Notes under the pieces: model-generated | The model's input: only the letters and a program-made list of their open reading frames with translations | What the model was told of the DNA's origin: nothing | Databases searched by the model: none | Shown: positions 33,701-44,126 of the stretch, piece by piece | How positions within the stretch are numbered: position 1 is the first letter of the stretch | Layout: every line of letters begins with the position of its first letter | Source: Folioceros fuciformis | Lineage: Eukaryota; Anthocerotophyta; Anthocerotopsida; Anthocerotales | Reading direction: 5' to 3' | NCBI GenBank assembly: GCA_049999805.1 | Contig: JBNGIO010006162.1 | Coordinates: 192,110-247,581, forward strand | DNA: 55,472 nt | Program-made: the position numbers and the translations under genes

Positions 33701-35604
33701 CCACATATTCTTGACTGCTAGCAGTATTTCCTGTTTTCTGCAAACGCGGACATGTTTTCCTTCAATGTCTGTAGTATACCTGCCTACCCACTACGTCAAC
33801 AAACACATTAAAAGGCTTACCTTAGAACGCAGCTGGTTGTAGACACCAGATAGGGCATGCAAAGCTTCAAGGTACCGCCTTCGCATTGCAGAGGCAGAAA
33901 ACTGGGAAAACTGTCCTTTGTGAAAACAAAGATATTCCCTCCACATTCGATAACTTCCTGGATGTCGTCTTACAGCCTGCTCCCACTTGGACAGCAGCAT
34001 AGAGGTATCTAACCGTTTTCTACAAGTTTCCAAGTAGAGAAGCAAGAGATCTTCACTGTCTGGATGTTGCTCAAGAGCTCTCTCCAAGATACATATCTTC
34101 TTGTCGACGGCTTGCTGGATGGCGGCTTTCTTGTGAGTAGACTGTACAAGTTCGTCCTGCCAAAAGGATCCAAGCCGCATGATACTTCAAGTGTCTACTA
34201 CAACTTGTATTATCATGATCACCACTGCAAGAATACCGCAAGAAAGTCAAATGATACCTGAAACAGTGCAAAGGCAGTCCATATAGATTCGTCATATGGC
34301 CTTTCACGAGTCAGCTGATTGAATTCCTTGGTCTTCCGATTCATGGATTCTTCCCAGCTTTCCTTCACCTCAGACCTGAACTTCTGCTCTTCTTCCACTT
34401 CCAAAGAAACGTAGGCATTCTCTACAAAAGTCCCCTCAGTCTTTCCTGCTCCTTGTGTTGAAGGCGAGTAGATACGGACACGTTTAAGATTGCTCTGTTT
34501 CTCCAAGGCCACAATTTTTGGATAGAAATAGCGAGCCACAGGTTTCAAACTGCCTTCCAGATCAAAAGAATTATCATCGTCCTCTGTAAAATCGAACTTC
34601 CGTTTTCCAGTTGAAAGATGCGCTCCATTTACAGCTCCATCAGTCCAACGGCGTCGGTAGTTGGCCACATCCATCCTGGATGTAGTGAAGAGACACATAA
34701 GCATTTTTGACTGCAGGAGATTACACAGGGCAGCATCACTAGATGGGTAGCATTGGCGAACTTGAAATCCTACCTGTAAAGACACCCAAAGGCAAGATTG
34801 TCCCTGTCCCCCCGAATATCAAAATAGTACACTTTCTGAGCATCAAGTTTCGAATCAGCCCAAGCAGAAACGGTAGATTTCCTCTCCACAGAGGTCCCTT
34901 GCAAAGATCCAATGGCTTTTTCATCCACGTAGCTGACGCCATTCTTGTGTCGAGCAGACCTCTTCTCCTCTTCTCTTCTCCGTCTTCGCCTTTTTCTCCT
35001 TTTATGCTGCCGAGGATCTTCTGCTTCATCGCTATCGTCCTCCGAAAGCTGCTCCTGTAAGTCATCAGCTGCAGCAGAAATTTCACCCGCTTGACCTACA
35101 CCCTCAACCTGTCCTACACCCTTCGCAGACACAGAAGGGGCAGGGACAAGGGTCTCTTGGAAGCTGAAATTCCGAAGCCACTCCGGAACATCTTCCTGGG
35201 ATAAACCAGCTTCCTGATGCATGCAACCAATCCTTCAATTGCCACCCCATCCATCAAGAACCTAACCTAACGCCATCCACCCCTCTGCTGACAGAAATTG
35301 ACGAGTCTCAAACAGCATTGCAATCGAATGCTCTAAACAAACAGGACAATTGACTTACACTCGCAGAAGACGGAAGCAAAGATGCAGCAGCAGCTGCTGC
35401 TGCTGGAGCTGAAAAGGACGAGAAACTTGTGAATCTGACTGCACCCGGATCCTGGGATGAATTCGCAAATGTGTTGCCTGCTTGTTGCGCCTTCGACAAG
35501 ATAGGGAACAAGGTCGAAACTGCCACCGCCTCCGATTCCGCGCCGGGAGTGCTCTCACCTTCTCCAGACGCCATAGCGTCGGATTCACCCACGGGAGGAA
35601 ACAT
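30746..35604 (-). CDS. NRDE2: NRDE2 homologue, HAT-repeat nuclear RNA surveillance factor
   Basis: Twelve exons join in phase: 35604-35359, 35213-34774, 34675-34258, 34156-33821, 33737-33128, 32944-32779, 32688-32331, 32235-32125, 32024-31652, 31555-31339, 31246-31025 and 30902-30746, giving 1217 aa (human NRDE2 is about 1160). NRDE2 proteins act in nuclear RNA interference in worms and bind the exosome helicase MTR4 in animals. Landmarks: a basic KRRKRRRRRR nuclear signal in exon 2; KVYYFDIRGDRDNLAFGCLY followed by MDVANYRRR, matching the conserved N-terminal MTR4-contact region; HAT repeats from exon 4 (ILERALEQHPDSEDLLLLYL); an acidic linker; VLFEDIRENLFSL and FIDFCGGPLSHW in exon 6; and C-terminal HAT repeats (RVFFRAIHACPWSKSLWMDG). 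Intron 7 uses a GC donor. Divergent from VTE4 and convergent with MED18. Role in plants is inferred from the family. Confidence 0.9.
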
Positions 35605-35793
35605 AATTACCGGTAAAGCAATGTTTCAGTGTGTCTAACGTGGACGCTCACGGATGGCCGGATTCAGTGAGTGGCGTCCGGGCGTCAGGCCGGCCGTTTG
35701 TACCACGCTCTAGGAGTCTTCATTTCTTCCTATATAGGAAACACACATAACATTGCTTCATGGCCGCATACAGAGGGAGCCTGGGACCTGGAC
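35605..35793. promoter_or_regulatory. Shared promoter region between NRDE2 and VTE4
   Basis: The two start codons point away from each other with 189 bases between them. A TATATAGG lies at about 35731-35738 on the plus strand, about 60 bases before the VTE4 ATG, a plausible TATA box for VTE4. No TATA box is obvious for NRDE2. Confidence 0.5.
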
Positions 35794-37357
35794 ATGGCCG
35801 CTAAACTGGGCTCCGTGACCCAATGTGGGTCCTGTCGGCAGCCAATTGTACAGCTTGCTGCCTCTCAAGGCTTGCGCACATACGCACGAACAACCAGAAT
35901 GGCGGGCTCGCCTCAGGGCAACCGGAGCTTGGTGAGCACCCATGTCCCCAGAGCTGTTGCGTCGGAGTTGGGTACTGCCTCGGAGCTTAATGCGGGGATT
36001 GCCAAGTTTTACGACGCTTCCACCCCGGTCTGGGAGGATATCTGGGGAGAGCACATGCATCATGGGTACTACGACTCCCAGTCTTGGTCTCTCACCAGTT
36101 TCTCTGCAGCCGAGAGCCGGCAGGCCCAAGTTCGAATGATCGAGGAGACTCTCGCTTGGGCCGGCATATCAGGTGGGATGTGTTAGTGAGTCTTGTACAA
36201 TGACCGGAGGAGGCGGCGAAGTTGCTTTCCTGTGCTTACCATTGTCGAAGTGTGACGCACAGATCAGGAGGGAGAGAAGCCCAAGACGGTGGTGGATGTG
36301 GGTTGTGGAATTGGTGGCAGTGCCCGTCATCTGGCTAGCAAGTATGGTGCTACCGTGACGGGTATCACGTTGAGTCCAGTCCAAGCACAAAGAGCCACTG
36401 ATATCACTGCCTCCCGAGGACTGGCAAGTCAGGTGTGAGCTGGGGTCCGTGTTGCTCAATGAAGGGTGGGTAGGTGGGTTGATGCTGGCCTGACTGAAAT
36501 GTTTGTGGTTTCTTGTTGCAGGTTTCCTTTCAGGTGGCTGATGCATTGAATCAGCCTTTTCCAGATGGGCAGTATGATCTAGTGTGGTCCATGGAGAGCG
36601 GAGAGCATATGCCTGACAAGCAAAAGGTTGGAGCCCTTCCTCCAGAGGTGCTGCTTAAGCCTTCTATCCTGATTCTGACACCTGGCTCTACAGTTCGTTC
36701 AAGAGTTAGCACGAGTGACTGCACCTGGTGGGAAGATCATTATTGTGACTTGGTGCCACAGAGACTTGCTGCCTGGTGAAGCATCTATTACAGCGAGTGA
36801 AAAGGTAGTTCTGAAGCCTTAGTCCAGCATGTGACTCCTGGTTCCTGCACTCCAGAACTGTTTACCGTGGTGGTCTCTTGGTTGTTGCAAGTAGGCGTTG
36901 CTGGACAAAATCTGTGATGCGTACTACCTGCCAGCCTGGTGCTCAACGTCAGACTACGTGAAACTTGCCGAAAGCGCAGGTTTGTTGGTGAGTGGCCGAC
37001 CTTGAGTTCGTATCACCATTTTCCTGAGGAGGCAAGCTAATGCAGTTCCATCATCCTAACAGGAGGTGAGATCTGCTGATTGGTCTGACAAAATCACACC
37101 TTTCTGGCCAGCCGTCGTAGCCTCTGCTCTCACTTTCAGAGGCTTCGTGGGTCTCATCAAGTCAGGTAAGGCCTCACCTGCTGCCTCTGGGTCAACCCGT
37201 CACAGATTCAAGCTTCTGGAAACACTCCTAAGTCTAGTACATTGCTGCTGCAGGCTGGACCACGATTCGTGGTGCCATTGCCATGGCCTACATGATTCAA
37301 GGCTTCCAAAGAGGGCTCATCAAGTTTGCTCTCATCACAGGCCAGAAAGCACAGTAA
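35794..37357 (+). CDS. VTE4: Gamma-tocopherol methyltransferase, plastid
   Basis: Seven exons join in phase: 35794-36172, 36263-36432, 36522-36626, 36694-36804, 36895-36987, 37063-37165 and 37254-37357, giving 354 aa (Arabidopsis VTE4 is 348). The enzyme transfers a methyl group from S-adenosylmethionine to gamma- or delta-tocopherol, the last step of alpha-tocopherol synthesis at the plastid envelope. The first 60 or so residues are rich in Ser, Arg and Ala and fit a transit peptide. The mature part opens with KFYDASTPVWEDIWGEHMHH. SAM motif I is VVDVGCGIGG (about 136-145), followed by GITLSPVQAQRA, FQVADALNQPFPDG, VWSMESGEHMPD and IIIVTWCHRDLLPGE, then YYLPAWCSTSDYV. All expected motifs are intact. 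Methylates tocopherol rather than the earlier benzoquinol by motif similarity; the assignment is firm. Confidence 0.94.
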
Positions 37358-37575
37358 TAAAAGGCACAAGATTGAGACGTCTCCCCTCTCTTCTTCAAGA
37401 TTCTGCAACTGGTACGAGTCCCTATCTTGCTCCCAGGCAGGGCATCAAAGGAGGAACTTCATATATTCGTACCAAGGATAGGGAGCTAATGCTGTCACTC
37501 CCATGTGCAGACCATGTACGCAACATGTGGAAATAGATAGCTTTATAGAGCTCTACTCAAAACCGACTTCGACCG

Positions 37576-37624
37576 GGCTGAGTCACATCAGACTCTGATG
37601 TGAGTATTTACTGCTGACTCAGCC
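37576..37624. other. Nested inverted repeat downstream of VTE4
   Basis: An outer stem GGCTGAGTCA (37576-37585) pairs with TGACTCAGCC (37615-37624). An inner perfect hairpin TCACATCAGA-C-TCTGATGTGA lies at 37583-37603. It is about 220 bases past the VTE4 stop and could sit in its 3' UTR. Both outer arms contain TGACTCA, a bZIP core. Confidence 0.75.
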
Positions 37625-37835
37625 ATTGCTGCTACACTAAACGAGCCAACATCATGTACCGGCACCTTTTGAAACTACATCCCCAAAAAAAGAAACAGTT
37701 ATCTGTCTGTTGAAGTATATAGGAACAAAGATATAGGGTTTCATGAAAATAAGCATACGTTGCATATTATTATACCCTAATCCTGAATCCTACTTACTAT
37801 ATAGGACTTCCCAAGCCGCGGTAAGCATTTTCCTG

Positions 37836-37926
37836 CGGGAAGTACACTGCTTCGCCAATTTTCGGGAAGTACACTCACTGCTTCGCCAATTTTTGGGAAG
37901 TACACTGCTTCGCCAATTTTCGGGAA
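37836..37926. repeat. Three direct repeats of about 27-32 bp
   Basis: Copies starting near 37836, 37863 and 37895 share GGGAAGTACACTGCTTCGCC followed by AATTTT; the middle copy has an extra CACT. It is a local tandem duplication in noncoding DNA. Confidence 0.85.
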
Positions 37927-39716
37927 TAGGAAATGAAAGTTATTGCAGTAATGCTCATGGCTTACATTTTATCTGTACGCAATACATTTTTCGAGATTTC
38001 CTCAGTCTAAGTTATGTTTCTGGACGGAAAAAATTAATCTCAGACTTTCCTTCACGTGCGCTCCGAACAATCCCGTTCAGGGGAATGGGCTGTACAAAAG
38101 ACATTGCACCAGAATACCTCCACTACAGACAGTCCATATTCTTTCGCCACCATCCACGGTAAAAATCAGTTACCACACGAAAAACACACTTGGTGGAACA
38201 ATTAGGAGTGTTTCCCAATCCATTCCACCTACTCACCTGCCGATAAAAAAGAAACCGAAGAAGCGGGTACAGATCACGATCAGCTAATCGGCCTCACACG
38301 GGTGCCGCAGATGACGAAGAAGTGCCGAAGGACAGTTCTACGGATGCGACTGTCACACAGATTCATCACACAGCACCCATTCGCAAAAGTAACAGAGCCT
38401 CGCTGCGACTTCACAGAACCGTTGATCCTCGCAGGCAAACAAGGACACACTGTCTGGCTGCAGTTGTGACTTGAGCTGGATAAGGGGCCCAGAATACCTG
38501 GCGACCCTCCCACGGCATGGCTTGCATCAGCAGGCTCCAGTGGCAACATACGAGCACTATGTGTGGGGCAAGCGCACTCTGTTCAGTCTCAACTTTCACC
38601 ATGCTCACGAAGTACGTTCGTCTACCATAATCCACATACTGCAAAAGTTGTAACCAACAACCTAACAAAATCTACGTAACAGAACAAGTACCGTGAGCAC
38701 ACCTGCCGGGTTAGAAGATAGCAGGCTGATCAGTCAGCTTAGCAACGTTCAAATTGACATCAAAGCAGTGTCTAATCTACAAGGGAAGCTTTGCAAGCAG
38801 ACAAGAGCAAAATGCAGCAAAACGAGGTCACGAGGCAAGGTGTTAGCACTTTAAGTGGTGTCCAGATCAGCCGTGAGAACGAGCTCTGAGAGTTATGAAC
38901 AGCAGGATCCAGGGCCGGATGTCACTTACCTCACACTAAAGGAGCCCCAAGGCAGATCCATCATCCTCATCCAAGTGCCCAAAGCAGTAAGATAGTTCAC
39001 AAATTACTGCACAGACAAACTTCCCCTTCTTGGCATAGCCCTCCGGATTTACCAACACGATAGTAGAACTATGAAGGCAACACAGGTAGCAGCCTGCTTC
39101 CATCTCAAACGCCAGATGCCAAAAAAAACAGCCGAATGCAGACAGACAGGGAAATTCTGGTCCGGAGATAGAGTTCACTGAGTCCCCAAGGCCTTTGAAG
39201 AACACAAAACCCTCTTGGTATCGGTCAGTCTAGGTTCGAGATCTTCCACTATACAGCCTTGAGAAACATTCCCACCAGTCACAGAAGCCTTTGAAACAAA
39301 ACGGTACCCAAGGGAAGATTTGTGTGAATAGCTCCTCAGAACCATCAGTCTTCTATCTTGCTCAAGAGAACACCAAGCATAAAGAATTCATATATATCCA
39401 TCCCAGAATGCAAAAAATGAAATGCTCCCTCCAAGTACTCTTTCAGATCCCAGCCATTAGTTGTCCCTTCGAGCTATTTCACGAATTGTAATCTCATACA
39501 CGTAGCCATTAGAGTTATCTGTCGTCCAGAACAATAGAGTGCCATATCAGAGAGACCTGATGACTGAGCCTCCACGTCCAAAATTGTGACAGTTTCACAA
39601 GGTCATTAGCAAACCAGCAGCTGCTGAAACTGGGAGTATAAACATTCACATAGAAAACTCTAAAAATGTGCGCGCAGCGAAAACTGATCACCACATCAGA
39701 CAAGCATGGTGCCTCT
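37927..39716. other. Long intergenic stretch between VTE4 and the RZ-1 gene
   Basis: No gene could be supported. An 89-codon frame on the minus strand (39205-38936) includes NPEGYAKKGKFVCAVICEL and ends shortly after, but has no recognised domain. The right part (about 38940-39716) directly follows the RZ-1 stop codon and may be its 3' UTR, possibly with spliced noncoding exons. Confidence 0.4.
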
Positions 39717-40750
39717 TCAGTATCGGTCATCATAAGAAGAACGGCTTCCTCCACCAGTCGTAGCACTTGGACGGTCATAGGGACCAGAGCGGTCCCGGTG
39801 GCTTCCTCCCTCGTACCGGGAGGGGCCTCCACCACTGTAACGATCACTGCTTCCTCCACCACGGCCTCCTCCATCTCGGGCTGAGCTTGAGCGGCCGCCA
39901 CCACCACTGCCATAGCGGTCACCACCGTTGTGCCGATCTGAAGACCGCTCACTGCGCTCACTTCCATAGCGGCTGCCACCATAGCTTCCACTGCCGCTAC
40001 CATAGCGGTCACTGCCACCATAGCGATCACTGCGGCTGCTCCCGTAGCGGTCACCAGAGTATCTGCCCCCACTGCCACCGCCTCCGCTGGATGGACACTC
40101 CCGAGCCCAATGGCCTGGCTGTCCACATTTGAAGCAGTCACCACTCCCCCCACTTCCGCCTCCTCCACCACCATAGCTCTTACCACCACCATTGTAACCA
40201 CCTCCTCCACCATAACCCCGATCGCCTCCACCACCACCTCCAGTTTTGGGTTGAGCCTTGTTCACAGTAATGGGACGGCCATCCAAATCCTTGCCATGCA
40301 TACGCTCAATAGCCTCATCCATAGCACGCTCATCCCCAAAGGTCACAAAGCCAAATCCCCGCGAGCGCCCAGTGTCTCTGTCTACCACAACCTGTCGAAG
40401 GCAGCAAGAATTCAGTAATCACAGCACATATTACTCAAGGGTCAGATGGATGACCAAAAATAACCGCGACCATAGAGCGGGACAACAACACCGGACCAGA
40501 GACCGACCTCCCCTTCTGTGGAGAGAAACAAGTCGGAGCCGACGAGAAATACTTACGGACAGTATTCCCGCCGGCTACGATGCTTTACAATGAACGAACA
40601 AAGTAATGAAAAAAATCACGAGCCAAAGACGGACACCACCTTGGCTTCAGAGACAGTTCCGTAAGGCCGAAAAGCATCTTCCAGCGCTCTGTCATTGGTA
40701 TCCCATGACAATCCGCCAACAAAGCAGCGGAACTCCTCCGTGGCCGCCAT
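39717..40750 (-). CDS. RZ-1-type glycine-rich RNA-binding protein (RRM plus zinc knuckle)
   Basis: Exon 40750-40640 encodes [20 protein letters not shown] onward and joins exon 40391-39717 in phase to give 261 aa. The single RRM (about 7-83) has RNP2 CFVGGL and RNP1 RGFGFVTF. A glycine-rich linker leads to a CCHC zinc knuckle [14 protein letters not shown] (about 123-136). The tail is rich in RYGS, SYGG, RGG and DRYG motifs and ends SSYDDRY. This layout matches the plant RZ-1 family, nuclear RNA-binding proteins linked to cold response, splicing and RNA polymerase II behaviour. The conserved [14 protein letters not shown] fixes the start. A splice acceptor 10 bases upstream of the ATG shows that the 5' UTR contains an intron. 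Which RZ-1 paralogue it corresponds to is uncertain. Confidence 0.92.
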
Positions 40751-40760
40751 CGAATCCAGC

Positions 40761-41470
40761 CTGCAAAAAGATATCCGCAACTAGGGCATTGTGTAGTAAC
40801 AAACGAAGCAACCACCTCAATGAGTAACAACACTACTTCCAAAACCCCACAGCAAGCAACCTAAACAGAAAAACAAAAGAGCAACGTCACCCCTTAAGAA
40901 AGGGAGCAAACTGACAGCAAACACAAACGCCGAGTGCGGCAACGTACCAAATCAAGCCCTGAAACACAGCCAGACACGAAAAAGACTCTCCAACCGCTAC
41001 ACCAAACCAGGCACAACAAGGCGCACCAGCAGCACAAACACAACCTAGCCTTAACCTCAGCACTCAAACCCGTGACATCACACCCTGAGCGGCCACAAGA
41101 ACCTTGTCAACCACACCACCATAAGAATACACACATAACCTACGGCAAACCACAGATCAACACCGGACCTAACCCTGCCCCCATGCACCACCTAAGATGC
41201 CAGAAACCCTCACCACCGCGGCGGCCGGCAAAGAAAGAACGGCGCAAACGGATCAAACCCCAGACCCCAGACGGGAAAGGGCGGCTGGGAGTGCTCACCT
41301 GAACAGACTGGATCAAGCTGGCCCGTCGCAGAGCAACACGTGCGTATAGGGCGGGCGAGCAGAGGGTGAAGAAAGCCGCGCGACCGCAAAGACGCAGCCG
41401 ACGGGCTGGGCTAGAGGGCAAGAGCGGTGGCGAGGGCACAGAGAATCGGCGGAGGAAGAAACACTGAACT
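40761..41470 (-). promoter_or_regulatory. 5' UTR intron and leader exon of the RZ-1 gene
   Basis: On the minus strand an acceptor (TTTTTGCAG) ends at about 40761, and a strong donor (TTCAG followed by GTGAGC) has its exon end at about 41300. This implies a leader exon upstream of 41300 and a 5' UTR intron of about 540 bases. Such leader introns are common in plant RNA-binding-protein genes and often raise expression. No start codon in frame lies in the leader. Confidence 0.55.
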
Positions 41471-41669
41471 TTTGTCCTGCAGTCTGAAGCCCTGCCCTGG
41501 GCGCGAGCAGCTCCGGCCCGAACCTCCCTCCGAGCCTCGGGGACGGGCCACGAAGATTTTTTATTTGCGTATCTTATCCTGCGTCTGCTATGGGAACAAA
41601 ATATCCCCCTCCCAGGCTCCGATTCTCGATCGTGAAACGTCCTAATTTCCTCCTCCTCGAACTCCAGCC
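41471..41669. promoter_or_regulatory. Divergent promoter region between the RZ-1 and GIY-YIG genes
   Basis: The RZ-1 leader transcribes leftwards and the GIY-YIG gene starts at 41670 on the plus strand, so two promoters share about 200 bases. The TTTTTTATTTGCG at about 41559-41571 is AT-rich, but no clear TATA box is seen. Confidence 0.4.
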
Positions 41670-43507
41670 ATGGCTGCAGCGGTGAGCTTCCTCGACTTCT
41701 CGCCTGTGGTCGTGAGCGAATCGATCGTCTCACGTATTTGTGTCGTCTCAAAGTATGTGTGTGTTGCTTTCTTGCAGGGAGCGTGTTGCGCGCGTGTCGG
41801 CTCGGCTTCGTCTTCCCGAGCCAGCGAGACTCCAGCTTCTACGAGCTCGTCGCAGCGATTCTCCGCATTTGCGGGCTTCAATGGCCTCCGAAAGGAAAGC
41901 GGCGCGATTCGAGTCGCGACTACGCGACTCGAATCGACGGCGGCAGGGGCACGGGGAAGGCATCGTGCATTGCATGTGGTGGCCATGGCGGAGGTGGCGG
42001 CCATTCCCGCATTGAATACCCTGCCGTTCGTGAACTACATAAATGGGCAGGGACGGGTGCAGCCGCCGGTGGAGGGGAACACGGCGGCGACTGTTTTTGC
42101 GGTGTATGATCAAAACAAGAAGATTCAATACATCGGGTTTTCCAAGGATGTGAGGAATTCGTTGAGGACGCTGCTGTGCCGGCGCCCGGAGCTCTGCTAT
42201 TTCTACAAGCTGTTCAATCTGCCGGCTCTGGACCAGCAGCACATGCTTAATATCAGGCAGCAGGTGGGTGTTTCGGGTGTTGAGTGGCACAGGTTTGTCG
42301 GGGAATGTTGGTGTTGATCCGAGGGGGTGGTGGCGGTGTGGCAGTGGTTTTCGGAGCTGGGGTTGCCGCCGACTGGGAACAAGGATCCTGTCCAGAGGAG
42401 TATGTGGGAGAAGCCGGCTGATGCTGGATCTATTTCGGAGAGGGGGAAGGCGGCTGCGGGGAAGTCCAAGGCCAAGACTGTGCTGCAGATCCTGGCGGAC
42501 AGGGGGCTGAAGGAGACGGTGAGGCATTGCATTCTGCAGGCTGAGGGAGCTGGCGGTGTGTTGGAAAATGGTGGTCACTTACAGTGTGGATGTGCCGTGT
42601 CTGGTGCAGATGGAGTTCGATCCTGTGCTTTTGGAGCAGGGTCTGGTTGATGTGCTCCCGGTAATGTTGCCCTGTCTGGTGGCTTCCTGTGCTGGAGTCC
42701 AGGTAGCTTGAGGAGGTGGAGGTGATCTGACTTGCTGGAATTGAATACATGGTTGCACCAGGCCAAAGGCCCCACAGCAGAAGAGCTTGCAAGTGCTGCC
42801 GAGGCAGAAGCTGAGCAGGCAGCCAAGAGGCGGCAAGTTTCTTTGACAGCCCCTGATGGCGAGGTCGTCGAGTTCGAGATCGTGTTTGAGGCCAAGTACA
42901 AGACCAATGGGGGTTGGATGTATGACATCCTGGTGAACAAGGACGACAAGGAAACTAGGTGAGTATTGCTTGCCTGGGTCAGTGAGACTGACGTTGCTGG
43001 TGCCCGAGAACGTGAGTAGCATCCATCACTTTGTCTGGATCGTCAATCAAGATGCGTTTTCTGTTTGCATATGGCAGGCATAGAGTGATCTGTGGTCGTA
43101 TTTATCCCGAGTCTGTCAACATTCCCGAGGACTCATTTGTGGAGAAGGTGATGGGCTTTTTGCTGGTAAGGAACATACCTTACTTGTACGTGATATGGAG
43201 ATGGATGTCGCCTTGCGAAGCAGGAAACACTTATCGGCTAATTGCGCCTCTGATGCAGTACAAGAAGATTCAAAGGAGAACTGAAGGTCTTATGACTGGA
43301 GAACAATTTCCCATCAATTATTTTGCTGTGTCAGAAGTTGCCCAAAGACATGACGACTTTAAAGAATGGTTTTCTGGGCAACTTCCGGACAGCTACTGGC
43401 GATTCAATAGGATTCACGCCTACGGTGCAGAGATTGATCCAGCCCCTAATACAGGTCCTACAGATCTCATAACCTATGACCTTGTACCTCAGGCGCAGTC
43501 GTCCTGA
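41670..43507 (+). CDS. GIY-YIG-like domain protein, probably plastid-targeted
   Basis: Seven exons join in phase: 41670-41681, 41778-42263, 42345-42518, 42610-42660, 42762-42958, 43078-43165 and 43259-43507, giving 418 aa. The N-terminus (MAAAGACCARVGSASSSRAS and on) is rich in Ala, Ser and Arg and lacks acids, as in chloroplast transit peptides. A domain starting ATVFAVYDQNKKIQYIGFSK has the strand-turn-strand pattern of a GIY-YIG fold with the second motif (YIG) intact and the first replaced by AVYD. Later segments include WFSELGLPPTGNKD, an Ala/Glu-rich helix, a beta-rich VEFEIVFEAKYKTNGGWMYD piece and a C-terminal INYFAVSEVAQRHDDFKEWF. I recognise the type as a conserved plant GIY-YIG-superfamily protein but know no proven function, and nuclease activity is doubtful. 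The first intron is 96 nt, in frame and stop-free, so a 450-aa form is possible. Confidence 0.75.
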
Positions 43508-44126
43508 TGTTTCTAATTGCTCGAGCCTATTTTGCTCTTTGCGGCCACCCGTCTCGATTAAACCCGATTAGGCAAAGCTTGTAGTTTGGAGTATTGGTGG
43601 ATCAGGACTTTTAAAATTGGGATGGATCCAGTGGCAGTTGTGATCCAGACTGGAGAGTGTCTGAATCCTATTATACATCCCATCCGGTGGGGTTGGAACT
43701 ACTTATGTAAATTTTGGTCTTCCTTGGGCCATACAGTTTTTTCACATGTAGTCTTGCACTGCCTGGCGATAAGCGACAGGCATCGCTTGTACTTGTCAAC
43801 TTGAGTGGTTGGATAGGCCTGATACATGCATGCATACATAAAGAGAACGCTGATCAGCTTGTGCATAGAAGAATAAGGATGGCTAGTAATCTGAAAGAAC
43901 ACTAAATCTAAATATACCCTGTCGCAGGCCTCAGCAGCTGCTACTTGGCATGCCTCCTGGCACATATGAAACTTATCCTCGTTTGATGCGTCTTCTCTGT
44001 TGACAGGAAGAGTAGTTACAAACAAAATCTAGATTTTCAAACAGTGTAAGCCTATCACTCCGAAAGAGTACCTTAATCTTCGGCTTTGGCAGCACTCCAC
44101 ATCCTCCACTTCCAGACAGACATTCA
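43508..44126. other. Convergent 3' region of the GIY-YIG and PGBD genes
   Basis: No separate gene is seen. It probably contains the 3' UTRs of the two convergent genes. A minus-strand frame near 43699-44025 has no recognised domain. Confidence 0.4.

Noticed and set aside
38936-39205. 89-codon minus-strand frame with NPEGYAKKGKFVCAVICEL
   Set aside because: It has a suggestive composition but no identifiable family, and it lies in the probable 3' UTR of RZ-1, so it was not called as a gene.
39767-40418. Plus-strand frames opposite the RZ-1 gene
   Set aside because: Histidine/serine/threonine-rich by-products of antisense glycine repeats.
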